A DNA stretch of 61,685 nt, from assembly GCF_021298855.1 (NCBI RefSeq), contig NZ_JAJTHI010000012.1, positions 1 to 61,685 on the forward strand, read 5' to 3'. The DNA comes from Gemmatimonas sp. (GTDB taxonomy: Bacteria; Gemmatimonadota; Gemmatimonadetes; Gemmatimonadales; Gemmatimonadaceae). This document shows positions 34,430-43,288 of the stretch, one piece after another (the first letter of the stretch is position 1; the number at the start of each line of letters is the position of its first letter). The position numbers and the translations under genes were made by a program. Under the pieces are notes generated by a model that saw only the letters and a list, made by a program, of their open reading frames with translations, was not told the origin of the DNA and did no database searches.

Positions 34430-35760
34430 TGCGTACGCCCCGCCGCTTCCCCGCCCTGCTGTGCGCGCCCATGACGTGCGCGGGCATGCTGCTCACCGCG
34501 TCCGCGGGCGCGCCCGCCGTGCTGTCGGCGCAGCCCGCCTCCGTGAGCGCCGAGGTCCCCGTGCTGCTGCTCCCCGACGCCGTCTTCGACGGCGCCGGTG
34601 ATGCGCCGCAGCCGGGGTGGGCCGTACTGGTGAGCGGCCAGCGCATCGCCGCCGTGGGCCCGGCGCGCACCCTGCAGGTCCCCGCCAATGCGCGACGCAT
34701 TGCGCTACCCGGTACGACGCTGCTCCCCGGGCTGAGCGATCTGCACAGCCACGTGCTGCTGCACCCGTACGACGAAACGCCGTGGAACGACCAGGTGCTG
34801 CGCGAATCACTCGCGCTGCGCACGGCGCGGGCAGTGAACCACCTGAAGGCCACGCTCGATGCCGGCTTTACCATGCTGCGCGACCTGGGCACCGAGGGGG
34901 CCGGTTACGCCGATGTGGGGCTCAAGGAGGCCGTGGAACAGGGCATCATTCCGGGGCCGCGCCTGTTCGTGACGACCAAGGCGATCGTGGCGACCGGTTC
35001 GTATGGTCCCAAGGGCTTTGGTGCCGAGATCGGTATTCCGCAGGGCGCCGAAGAAGCCGACGGCGTGGAGGGCGTGACGCGCGTGGTGCGCGATCAGATC
35101 GGCCACGGCGCCGACTGGATCAAGATCTACGCCGATTACCGGTGGGGACCGCGCGGTGAGGCGCGACCGACGTTCACGTCGGCGGAGTGGCAGGCCATCG
35201 TGCAGACGGCGTCATCGAGTGGACGCCCCGTGGTGGCCCATGCGAGCACCGCCGAGGGGATGATGCGCGCCACGCTTGCCGGCGTGGAAGTGATCGAGCA
35301 CGGCGACGCGGCCACCGCCGAGGTGTTCGAGGCGATGAAGCAGCGCAACGTGGCCTTCTGCCCCACGCTGGCGGCCACCGAGAGCACCACGCGCTATCGG
35401 GGGTGGAAGAAGGGGGTCGACCCCGAGCCCGCCGGGATCACGCAGAAGAAGCGCATGTTCCGCCTGGCGCTGGCCTCGGGGGTGACCATCTGCAACGGCA
35501 GCGACGTGGGCGTGTTCGCGCATGGCACGAATGCCCTGGAGCTGGAGCTCATGGTGGAGTACGGCATGACCCCGGTGCAGGCGCTCAAGGCCGCCACCAG
35601 TGTGAATGCGCGTATCATGCACCGCGAGAACGAACTTGGGCGCGTGGCGCCGGGGCTGCTGGCCGACCTGGTGGCCGTGCAGGGCGATCCCACCCGGAAC
35701 ATTGGCCAGCTCCGTCAGGTGACGTTCGTGATGAAGGGGGGGCAGGTCCACCGCCGCTGA
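34429..35760 (+). CDS. Secreted amidohydrolase (imidazolonepropionase/prolidase-like)
   Basis: A 443-residue metal-dependent amidohydrolase with a signal peptide ending near VLSAQPA. Binuclear-metal motifs are visible in order: DLHSHVLLH, the carboxylated-lysine candidate in WIKIYADY, His in VVAHASTAEG, His in VIEHGDA, and Asp in NGSDVGVFAHG. Exported members of this group include Xaa-Pro dipeptidases and aryl dipeptidases, so peptide scavenging alongside the neighbouring S9 and M3/M20 peptidases is plausible. A longer in-frame extension to 33739 runs through the DUF502 gene and is not used. Confidence 0.87.
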   Translation: MRTPRRFPALLCAPMTCAGMLLTASAGAPAVLSAQPASVSAEVPVLLLPDAVFDGAGDAPQPGWAVLVSGQRIAAVGPARTLQVPANARRIALPGTTLLPGLSDLHSHVLLHPYDETPWNDQVLRESLALRTARAVNHLKATLDAGFTMLRDLGTEGAGYADVGLKEAVEQGIIPGPRLFVTTKAIVATGSYGPKGFGAEIGIPQGAEEADGVEGVTRVVRDQIGHGADWIKIYADYRWGPRGEARPTFTSAEWQAIVQTASSSGRPVVAHASTAEGMMRATLAGVEVIEHGDAATAEVFEAMKQRNVAFCPTLAATESTTRYRGWKKGVDPEPAGITQKKRMFRLALASGVTICNGSDVGVFAHGTNALELELMVEYGMTPVQALKAATSVNARIMHRENELGRVAPGLLADLVAVQGDPTRNIGQLRQVTFVMKGGQVHRR

Positions 35761-35800
35761 TGGCGCCAGACAGGCGGGCACCGGTTCGGGTCGTGGCGCG

Positions 35801-38182
35801 TTGTTCAGCGTGCTTCGACCCGACTTGCTTCCCGACCATCTCGCCGAACGCGTCACGACGCATTCGGCGGCCGGCATGGCCGCCGGCGCCGGCGAATTCG
35901 TGCTGTACTGGATGCGCACGGCGGTGCGCGCCCACGAGAACCCGGCGCTGGACACCGCGCTGGCGCTGAGCCGAACGCTCCAGCGCCCGGTGTTCGTGTA
36001 TCACGCGCTGAGCGAGCGCTACCCGTACGCCGCCGATCGTCATCACACCTTCATTCTCGAAGGCGCGCGTGACGTGGAGGCCGAGTGCGCCGCGCGCGGC
36101 ATCGGGTACGCGTTTCATCTGGAGCGGCCGGGGCATCGCCAGCCCGCGCTCAGGCAGCTTGCGGAACGCGCGTGCCTCGTGATCACGGAAACGATGCCGG
36201 TGCCGCCACTGGACTGGATGACCGACAGCCTCGCCGACCAGGCGCCCTGCCCCGTATGGAGTGTGGACACCGCCTGCGTGGTGCCCATGCCGCTGGTGGA
36301 CAAGGCGCACACGCGCGCCTTCGCGTTCCGCGACGATACCGCGAACATTCGTCGCGAACGGCTGCGACGGCCATGGCCGGAGGTCACCCCGGCGCATCCG
36401 CCGTTCGTTCCGGCGGCCTTGCCGTACGAGCCAGTGGTGCTGGCCACGGCAGACATTCCGGCGCTCGTGGCACAGTGCGAGATCGACCACGGCGTGGGCC
36501 CGGTGCCGCACACGCGCGGCGGGTCGCGCGCCGGTTACGCGCGCTGGGAAGAGTTCACGCGCAGTGGCCGACTGGATCGCTATGCGGCCAAGCGCAACGA
36601 CGCCACGATCGACGGCGTGAGCCGCATGTCGGCGTACTTCCACTACGGCATGGTGTCGGCGCTGCGCGTGGCGCGGGAGTGCGCCGCCCTGGCGGGTGAC
36701 GGCCCCGCGAAGTATCTCGACGAACTGCTGGTGTGGCGCGAGCTGGCGTACGCGTTCTGTTTTTGGCACGCGTCGCCCACCACGCTCGAGGGCATTCCGG
36801 CGTGGGCGCGGGAGACGCTGGCCACGCACGAGCGTGATCATCGCGACGTGCTGTCGTGGGAGCGTCTGGCGCGCGGGAAGACGGGTGACGCCCTGTGGGA
36901 CGCCACGCAGCAGTCGCTCGTGCGGCACGGCGAGTTGCACAACAACGTGCGCATGACATGGGGCAAGGCTTTGCCCCTGTGGTCGGAGAACGCCGAGCAG
37001 GCGCTCGAACGACTGGTGGATCTCAATCACCGCTACGCGCTCGATGGTCGGGACCCGGCGTCGTACGGCGGGTTGTTGTGGTGTCTGGGGCAGTTCGACC
37101 GTCCCTTCACTCCGCCGGTACGTGTGCTGGGCACCGTACGTCCGCGCCCCACCAGCGAGCATCGGAAGCGTCTGGACCTGCAGGCGTATCGGCGCCGCGT
37201 GGAGCGTCCGGCCATGCCGTCGGCGCCGTCGGTGCTGGTGGTGGGGGCCGGTGTGTCGGGGTTGGCCTGCGCCCGTACGCTCACCGACCACGGGTTCAGC
37301 GTGACGGTGCTGGAGAAGGGGCGCGGCGTGGGCGGCCGACTGAGCACGCGCCGCGAGGGGGCATGGCGTTTCGATCACGGCGCGCCGCTCATGCACTTCG
37401 GCGATGCGCGTACGCGTCGGTTCGTGCAGTCGTGGGAGCAGGACGGCTACCTGGCGGCGCTGGGCGACGCGCACACCGGACGTGGGGCCATGTCCACGTG
37501 GCCGAAACATCTGGCCGCCGACCTGACCGTGAAGACGGGCGTGCAGGTGCAGCAGCTTGTGCAAGGGCAACACGCGGGCGCCCGGTGGCAGGTGCAGGAT
37601 CAGCACGGCGTGACCCACACGGCCGATGTGCTGGTGCTGGCCATCCCGGCGCCGCAGGCCGTTGCCCTGCTTGGAGGCGCCCCCCCGTCGGCGTTGATGG
37701 CACTGCAGGAGGTGCGCATGGCTCCCTGCTGGAGCACCATGGTGGTGTTCGACGCGCCGCCGCCGGTGCGCCTGACGGAGCAGCTGCGCGCCGGCGAACT
37801 GACGTGGGCCGACGAGCGCGTGGTCCGTTGTGTTGCCATGACCGCCCTGCCGGGGCGCCCGACGGCCGATGCCTGGGTGGCGCAGGCCAGTGCGACCTGG
37901 AGCCGCGCACAGCTGGAACGCGCGGCGGAGGAGATCTGCGCCGAGGTCACGCCCGTCCTGTGCGCGCACCTGGAGACGGCGGGCACGGTGCTGCACGCGG
38001 CCAGCCATCGCTGGCGCTATGCCCGCACGGAACAGGGGGTGGACAGCCCCTGCCTCTGGAGTGCGGCGCAGGGCGTGGGGGCGTGCGGCGATTTCGCGAT
38101 GGCCTTTCCCCAGGCGGCGAGCGACGTGGAACGCGCGTGGCTGAGCGGCGTGGCCATGGCGGGACGCATACTGGGCGGATGA
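35801..38182 (+). CDS. Fusion: class II CPD photolyase + renalase-like FAD oxidoreductase
   Basis: A 793-residue two-domain flavoprotein. Residues about 30-470 are a class II photolyase, which repairs cyclobutane pyrimidine dimers with blue light: AVRAHENPALDTAL, WRELAYAFCFWHAS, the triad W366/W387/W394 (spacing as in the Methanosarcina class II enzyme), GELHNNVRMTWGKALPLW, Asn409 and ALDGRDPASYGG. From residue 477 comes a complete NAD(P)/FAD amine-oxidase-type domain of the renalase group: VVGAGVSGLACA (481-491), EKGRGVGGRLSTRR, and a C-terminal GACGDF-type FAD motif near GVGACGDFAMAF. The frame is continuous with a short linker around 465-476. The start is TTG 35801 or GTG 35810; no clear ribosome site is seen. 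Confidence 0.87.
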   Translation: MFSVLRPDLLPDHLAERVTTHSAAGMAAGAGEFVLYWMRTAVRAHENPALDTALALSRTLQRPVFVYHALSERYPYAADRHHTFILEGARDVEAECAARGIGYAFHLERPGHRQPALRQLAERACLVITETMPVPPLDWMTDSLADQAPCPVWSVDTACVVPMPLVDKAHTRAFAFRDDTANIRRERLRRPWPEVTPAHPPFVPAALPYEPVVLATADIPALVAQCEIDHGVGPVPHTRGGSRAGYARWEEFTRSGRLDRYAAKRNDATIDGVSRMSAYFHYGMVSALRVARECAALAGDGPAKYLDELLVWRELAYAFCFWHASPTTLEGIPAWARETLATHERDHRDVLSWERLARGKTGDALWDATQQSLVRHGELHNNVRMTWGKALPLWSENAEQALERLVDLNHRYALDGRDPASYGGLLWCLGQFDRPFTPPVRVLGTVRPRPTSEHRKRLDLQAYRRRVERPAMPSAPSVLVVGAGVSGLACARTLTDHGFSVTVLEKGRGVGGRLSTRREGAWRFDHGAPLMHFGDARTRRFVQSWEQDGYLAALGDAHTGRGAMSTWPKHLAADLTVKTGVQVQQLVQGQHAGARWQVQDQHGVTHTADVLVLAIPAPQAVALLGGAPPSALMALQEVRMAPCWSTMVVFDAPPPVRLTEQLRAGELTWADERVVRCVAMTALPGRPTADAWVAQASATWSRAQLERAAEEICAEVTPVLCAHLETAGTVLHAASHRWRYARTEQGVDSPCLWSAAQGVGACGDFAMAFPQAASDVERAWLSGVAMAGRILGG

Positions 38183-38258
38183 GCCGTGGCTCACCCGCCC
38201 AGTGCAGTGACCGCGCGGCGCACACGGCCGCGGCGATCGCGACCGCTGCGCCTATCCG

Positions 38259-38960
38259 TTACGGCTGCTTGAAGAGCGAGGCGTCGGGCGTGCCGAAGGT
38301 GACCGTTTCACTGGTCAGGATGACGTCACCCTGCGCCGAGCGCTGAATGAGCGTGGTGGCCACCTTTTTCTTGTCGAATTCCTTGTAGTCCTTGTAGATG
38401 GCCGTCTGCGCGCCCATCGGCGTGGTGGTCACCGTGCCCAAACGCAGCCCCGTGTTCACATCGAAGTACTCCGTAATGGTGCGACCGGCCTTGCTGGTGA
38501 GCTCGAGCTTCCACGCCTCGGCCCCTTCGAAGGTTTCCTTGCCGACAACCGCCGACTTGGCGTACCGCGATGGATCGAGAAACGCGGCGCCGTCGGTGTT
38601 GGGCTCGGCCATTTCCTTGGCCTGCTCGGCCGGCATGGGCTGCATGCCCTGCCCCTGGTCCACCCAGCCCTTTTCGCCGTCGAAGCCCTGATCGATCTTC
38701 ACCACGCCAAGATCGATGATCATGCGCATCTTGTTGGGCAGCGCCGTGTGGCGCTCATACGCGCCGGAAATGCCGGCGAACGCCACGTTCGCGGTGCCCT
38801 TGTCGGAGCGCCCGGTCACCGCCTTCCACGCGTCACGCCCACCAACGGCCGCCGCGTACTTGTCGTAGACCTGCTGCACCGTGGGGGTCTGCGCCTCGGC
38901 GCGCACGGCCCCCCCAACCATGATCACGGCAGCGATCGCTGCCGACGCAAACTGACGCAT
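38259..38960 (-). CDS. Secreted LolA-like (outer-membrane lipoprotein-sorting-type) protein
   Basis: A 233-residue exported protein. The signal peptide (RQFASAAIAAVIMVGGAVRAEA) is followed by a half-barrel-type beta domain with VYDKYAAAVGGRDAWKAV and repeated short strands, as in LolA/LppX-like proteins and in the C-terminal domain of some periplasmic zinc peptidases. The ATG at 38960 follows a TGGAGC ribosome site; the longer frame to 39002 runs into a terminator and is not used. Its ligand is unknown; a carrier for a hydrophobic molecule is the usual guess for the fold. Confidence 0.72.
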   Translation of the reverse strand: MRQFASAAIAAVIMVGGAVRAEAQTPTVQQVYDKYAAAVGGRDAWKAVTGRSDKGTANVAFAGISGAYERHTALPNKMRMIIDLGVVKIDQGFDGEKGWVDQGQGMQPMPAEQAKEMAEPNTDGAAFLDPSRYAKSAVVGKETFEGAEAWKLELTSKAGRTITEYFDVNTGLRLGTVTTTPMGAQTAIYKDYKEFDKKKVATTLIQRSAQGDVILTSETVTFGTPDASLFKQP

Positions 38961-38984
38961 GTACGCTCCAGGTGAAAGAATGGA

Positions 38985-39019
38985 AAAACCCTCGCGCATC
39001 ACTACGGCGCGAGGGTTTT
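38985..39019 (-). terminator. Intrinsic terminator of the deoC-ALDH-M3 operon
   Basis: A 13-bp perfect stem (38985-38997 with 39007-39019, 9-nt loop). On the minus strand it ends in GGGTTTTTCC, a proper U-tract. It follows the M3 peptidase gene and precedes the LolA-like gene. Confidence 0.85.
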
Positions 39020-39061
39020 CAGGGTTTCAGCGTGGTAAGCCCGACTGGCAAGCTCCCGGAC

Positions 39062-40816
39062 TCACGCCGGGACGATCCCCGCGAACGGCGCATCCGCGCC
39101 GGCTCGCAGTGCCGCGATGCGCTCCATGGTGAAATCCACGAGCTCCTGCATGGTGGGGGCATCGAACACCAGCTTGGCGCCGGCCGCGGCGTACAGCTCG
39201 GGGAGCGTACGCGTGCCGCCGAGTGCCATGAACTGCTTGTACATGGTCACCGCATTCCCCGCATCGCGTACGGCATTGCGGAAGACCTGCAGGGCCCCCA
39301 GCTGCGCGAGGCCATACTCGATGTAGTAGAACGGCAGCTCGAAGATGTGCAGCTGGCGGTACCAGCGCGCCAGCCGCTCCCGCTCGAGACCGGTCCAATC
39401 CACCCCCTGCTCGAACTCCTCGCGCAGGCGCAGCCACGCGCGGTCGCGCGCCTCGCGATCGGCGCCGTCGGGGCTGGTGTAGATCCACGCCTGAAACGCG
39501 TCGACGCTGGCAATGTGCACGAGTGCCCCCAGCACGTCCTCGAGATGTTCGAGCCACGCCACACGCGCCTGCTCGGGTGCGTAGTAGCCGTCGGGTTGCA
39601 CGAGATAGGGCATGGCGAGCAGCTCCATGCTCATGGACGCGAGTTCAGCGGCCTCGTGCCCCGTCTTGCGCATCCACGTGTAGGGCAGGTCGTGCGTGGC
39701 GAAATCGTGGAAGCAGTGCCCCGCCTCGTGCACGAGCGTGTTGACATCGTCGGGCACCCCCACGGCATTCATGAAGATGAACGGCCGGCCGCGGAAGGCG
39801 AGATCCGTGCAATAGCCACCCGGCGCCTTGCCGGGGCGGCTCTCGAGGTCCAGCAGCTGTTCGTCGGCCATGAGGGCAAACTGCGCCCCCAGTTCGGCGT
39901 CGACACGTCGGAAGATATGGCGAGCCTGGCCCACGAATGTCTCGACGGTGTCGAACGGTCGCAGGGGTTCCTTGGCGTCGAGGTCGACGCTGACATCCCA
40001 CGGGCGCAATACCTCCACCCCGAGCGAGCGGCGGCGATGTTCCATGAGCTGGGCCACGGCGGGTGTGACCGTCTGCCGCACCGCATCGTGGAACGCTTCG
40101 GTATCGCGCGGCGTGTAGTCGAAGCGATGCTTGGCGGTGAAGCAGTACTGCTGATAGTCGGCAAACCCCGCCTCGCGCGCCACGTCCACACGCAGGGCAT
40201 ACATGCGATCGAAGCACTCGGCCAGCTCGTCACGCTTGTCGAGATAGGCCGCCGCGCCCAGACGGAATGCGCGTTCGCGCACGGCGCGATCAGCCACCTT
40301 GAGGTACGGCTGCAGCTGCGGAATGGTCTTGGCCTCGCCGTCCCAATCGACGCTGAGTCCGCCCACCAGCTTCTGGTAGCCGGCCGAGAGCTCCTCGATG
40401 CGCGAGAAGCGCTCGACGTTGGCTTCGCGGAAGATCTCGATGTCGGTGCGGAACCGCTGCAGCGTGGTCTCCAGATCCGGCCGCGACCAGCCCACCGCGA
40501 GCAGCTTGCGCGCCAGGCGCACCTGCTGCTCCTCGAGCTTCGGAAAGATGTCCATGGAGAACCGCAGGTACGCCGCCTCCCGCGCCGCGTTGGCGGTGTC
40601 GCCGGTGTAGGCGATCATCGCCAGCGTGCCCGCTTCCCCGACGAGCGTATCGAGGCGGGACCACGTGGCCAGCCACGGTTCGACCGCAGCCGACGATGCC
40701 TCCAGCGGCAGGGCGGCCAGCGCGTCGTAGAAGGGGAGCACGTCGGCCCACGTTGCATCACGGAACGCCTCAGGAGAGGCGGGAAGCGCGATCATCGACA
40801 CGAAGGTATCAGTCAT
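39062..40816 (-). CDS. M3 family oligoendopeptidase F-type metallopeptidase
   Basis: A 584-residue cytoplasmic zinc peptidase of the PepF/M3B group, which trims oligopeptides. The zinc motif is HEAGH at residues 363-367, with the third ligand Glu391 in HEAAELASMSMELL. C-terminal substrate-binding residues are in WYRQLHIFELPFYYIEYGLAQLGAL, close to family consensus. No signal peptide. ATG 40816 overlaps the aldehyde dehydrogenase stop (ATGA), fixing the start although the frame extends to 40915. Coupling to a deoxyribose-catabolism pair is unexpected. Confidence 0.9.
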   Translation of the reverse strand: MTDTFVSMIALPASPEAFRDATWADVLPFYDALAALPLEASSAAVEPWLATWSRLDTLVGEAGTLAMIAYTGDTANAAREAAYLRFSMDIFPKLEEQQVRLARKLLAVGWSRPDLETTLQRFRTDIEIFREANVERFSRIEELSAGYQKLVGGLSVDWDGEAKTIPQLQPYLKVADRAVRERAFRLGAAAYLDKRDELAECFDRMYALRVDVAREAGFADYQQYCFTAKHRFDYTPRDTEAFHDAVRQTVTPAVAQLMEHRRRSLGVEVLRPWDVSVDLDAKEPLRPFDTVETFVGQARHIFRRVDAELGAQFALMADEQLLDLESRPGKAPGGYCTDLAFRGRPFIFMNAVGVPDDVNTLVHEAGHCFHDFATHDLPYTWMRKTGHEAAELASMSMELLAMPYLVQPDGYYAPEQARVAWLEHLEDVLGALVHIASVDAFQAWIYTSPDGADREARDRAWLRLREEFEQGVDWTGLERERLARWYRQLHIFELPFYYIEYGLAQLGALQVFRNAVRDAGNAVTMYKQFMALGGTRTLPELYAAAGAKLVFDAPTMQELVDFTMERIAALRAGADAPFAGIVPA

Positions 40817-43278
40817 TCGCCATAGGGGATCCAGATGTTCTTGACCTGTACCGCGCGCCGGAGGAACTCCCGCCCCTCTCCGGAACGCGGATCCAGCCAT
40901 TCCCGGCCCGTCCACTCGGTCCAGGTGCGCTTGAGATTGGCAGCCGATGCGCGCTCGACATCGGCTGCTCCCGACTGCGATCCAAAGTACCAGACGGCGG
41001 CCACATCATCGTGGGATGCCAATGTACGGACGAGCGACTCCCGGTCACCCGTCACAAAATTGAGGGTGCCGCCAGGCACGTCGGAGCTCTCGAGGATACT
41101 GTAGAGGTCGACCGCCGCCAGGGGGAAGCGCGGGGACGGAATGGCGACCACCCGGTTGCCGGTGGCCATGAGGGGCGCGATGAGCGAGACGAGGCCCAGC
41201 AGCGGGTACGGGTCGGGGCAGGCCACGCCGACCACGCCCAGGGGTTCGTGCATGGCCAGCGCCACGCCGCGCAGCGGCACATCGTGCACGGCCCCATCGT
41301 GCTTGTCGGCCCAGGCCGCGTAGGTGAAAAGCCGCGACACCGCTGCCTCCACCTCGGTCACGCCCGCCGCAAGCGGATCGCCGGTCATGGCCACGATACG
41401 CCGCGCCAATTCCTCACCCCGCGCCGACAGGTTTTCGGCGATGTAGTACAGGATCTGCGCCCGCTGATGGCCGCTGAGCCTCGCCCACCCCGACGCCGCG
41501 TGGGCGGCTTCGACGGCGTTGCGGATGTCCTTGCGGTTGCCCTCGCCCACTTCGCCCACGAGGCGGCCATTCAGGGCGCGTACCGGTAGCGAGTACCCCG
41601 AATCGGGGCGCGCCTGCTTGCCACCGATGAACAGCTTCGGGGTACGGTCGATGGGGGGGAGCGCATGACCGTCTCCATCGGCGTCGTGACCCGCACGGCT
41701 GTCGTCATCCTCGCTCCCGGACGTTGGCAGGGGGGCATCCATGACGGGGCGCGGCGCGGCCTCATGCGCCCGTACCGCCTTGAGATACTCCCACATCCCT
41801 TCCCGTCCACCTTCCCGACCAAAGCCGGACTCGCGGTATCCGCCGAAACCCGCCGCGGCATCGAAGAGATTGGTGCTGTTGATCCAGACCACGCCGCACG
41901 CCAGCTTGGGCGCCACATCGAGGGCGAGATTGATGTTCTCGCTCCACACGCTCGCAGCCAGGCCGAAGGGGGTGTTGTTGGCCAGTGCCACGGCCTCGTC
42001 GGGAGTGCGGAAGGTCATGCTCACCAGCACGGGACCGAAGATCTCCACCTGCGCGATCGTGGCGCTCGGGGCCACGTCGGTGAAGAGCGTGGGTGGATGA
42101 AACCACCCATCGGTGGGTGTCGCCCAGGAGGGCTGCCAACAGGTGGCGCCCTCGTCGATCCCCTGCTGACACAGGGCACGAATGCGTTCGAGCTGCACCG
42201 GCGCCACGATGGCCCCCATGTCCACGGCCTTGTCGAGCGGCGAGCCCACGCGCAGCCGCTCCATGCGCTCGCGCAGCTTGGCGTGCAGACGATCGGCGAT
42301 GCCTTCCTGGACGAGGAGCCGAGAACCCGCGCAGCACACCTGGCCCTGGTTGAACCAGATCGCATCGACGACCCCTTCGACCACGCTATCGAGATCGGCG
42401 TCCTCGAAGACGAGGAACGGGCTCTTGCCCCCGAGTTCGAGCGAGAGGCCCTTGCCGCTGCCCGCGGTGGCGAGGCGAATGGCGCGCCCCACGTCGGTGC
42501 TGCCGGTAAAGGCGATCTTGTCCACCCCGTCGTGCGCCACGATGGCGGCCCCGGTGTTTCCGTCGCCGGTCACGAGGTTGAACACGCCCGGCGGGAGGCC
42601 GATCTCGTGCACCAGTTCCGCAAAGCGCAGTGCGGTGAGCGGCGTGTACTCGGCCGGCTTGAGCACGACCGTGTTCCCGGCCGCCAAGGCGGGGGCCACC
42701 TTCCACGCCAGCATGAGCAGCGGGAAGTTCCACGGGATGACCTGGCCCACCACGCCGTATGCGTGATAGCCGGCGAACTCGGTGGAGAGCAGCTGCGCCC
42801 AGCCGGCGTGGTGGTAGAAGTGCCGTGCCACCAGCGGGACGTCGATATCGCGCGTCTCGCGAATGGGCTTGCCGTTGTCGAGCGTTTCGAGCACTGCGAA
42901 GTGCCGCGCGTGCTTCTGGATGCCGCGCGCCAGCGCGTACAGCCAGCGGGCGCGCGCATGATCATCGAGCGCCTGCCACGCCGGCAGCGCCGCACGAGCC
43001 GCCGCCACGGCAGCGTCCACGTCGGCGGCGGTGCCCTGCGCGACCTGTGCCAGGGACGCCCCCGTGGCCGGTTCGAAGACCTCGACGGTGGACGTGCCGG
43101 CGTGCCACTGGCCGCCGATATAGTGCTGGAAGCGCCCGCCGTGCTGGGCGATCCAGGCGCGCACGGGGGCATCACCCTCGGGCGCCGGCCCGTAGCTCAT
43201 GCGGTCGTACAACTCACGCACGGTGGGGGCGCGGCCGGCGTCGCCCGGCGATGCGGCAGGAGGCGTGGTAGTGGCCAT
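40813..43278 (-). CDS. Two-domain aldehyde dehydrogenase (ALDH16 type)
   Basis: An 821-residue protein containing two aldehyde dehydrogenase domains. The first (about 60-500) is complete: cofactor region PWNFPLLMLAWKVAPALAAGN, the general-base glutamate in LELGGKSP, and catalytic Cys315 in FNQGQVCCAGSR. An acidic Asp-rich linker (SGSEDDDSRAGHDADGDGH) leads to a second domain (about 555-821) that keeps the fold but has SQSGAADVERASA where the catalytic Cys should be. This matches ALDH16, in which the second domain is non-catalytic. It lies 10 bp after deoC, so acetaldehyde released by the aldolase is a likely substrate, oxidised to acetate. Confidence 0.9.
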   Translation of the reverse strand: MATTTPPAASPGDAGRAPTVRELYDRMSYGPAPEGDAPVRAWIAQHGGRFQHYIGGQWHAGTSTVEVFEPATGASLAQVAQGTAADVDAAVAAARAALPAWQALDDHARARWLYALARGIQKHARHFAVLETLDNGKPIRETRDIDVPLVARHFYHHAGWAQLLSTEFAGYHAYGVVGQVIPWNFPLLMLAWKVAPALAAGNTVVLKPAEYTPLTALRFAELVHEIGLPPGVFNLVTGDGNTGAAIVAHDGVDKIAFTGSTDVGRAIRLATAGSGKGLSLELGGKSPFLVFEDADLDSVVEGVVDAIWFNQGQVCCAGSRLLVQEGIADRLHAKLRERMERLRVGSPLDKAVDMGAIVAPVQLERIRALCQQGIDEGATCWQPSWATPTDGWFHPPTLFTDVAPSATIAQVEIFGPVLVSMTFRTPDEAVALANNTPFGLAASVWSENINLALDVAPKLACGVVWINSTNLFDAAAGFGGYRESGFGREGGREGMWEYLKAVRAHEAAPRPVMDAPLPTSGSEDDDSRAGHDADGDGHALPPIDRTPKLFIGGKQARPDSGYSLPVRALNGRLVGEVGEGNRKDIRNAVEAAHAASGWARLSGHQRAQILYYIAENLSARGEELARRIVAMTGDPLAAGVTEVEAAVSRLFTYAAWADKHDGAVHDVPLRGVALAMHEPLGVVGVACPDPYPLLGLVSLIAPLMATGNRVVAIPSPRFPLAAVDLYSILESSDVPGGTLNFVTGDRESLVRTLASHDDVAAVWYFGSQSGAADVERASAANLKRTWTEWTGREWLDPRSGEGREFLRRAVQVKNIWIPYGE

Positions 43279-43288
43279 GAGCGACTCC

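Noticed and set aside
35801..38182. Two separate genes mistakenly joined
   Set aside because: The frame is continuous, no stop or ribosome site with a well-placed start lies at the domain border, and the linker is short and ordinary. An assembly or sequencing error is still possible, so it is noted as a refutation test.
41000..41600. Second ALDH domain as a pseudogene fragment
   Set aside because: A two-domain layout with a cysteine-less second domain is the normal ALDH16 architecture, and the frame is intact.
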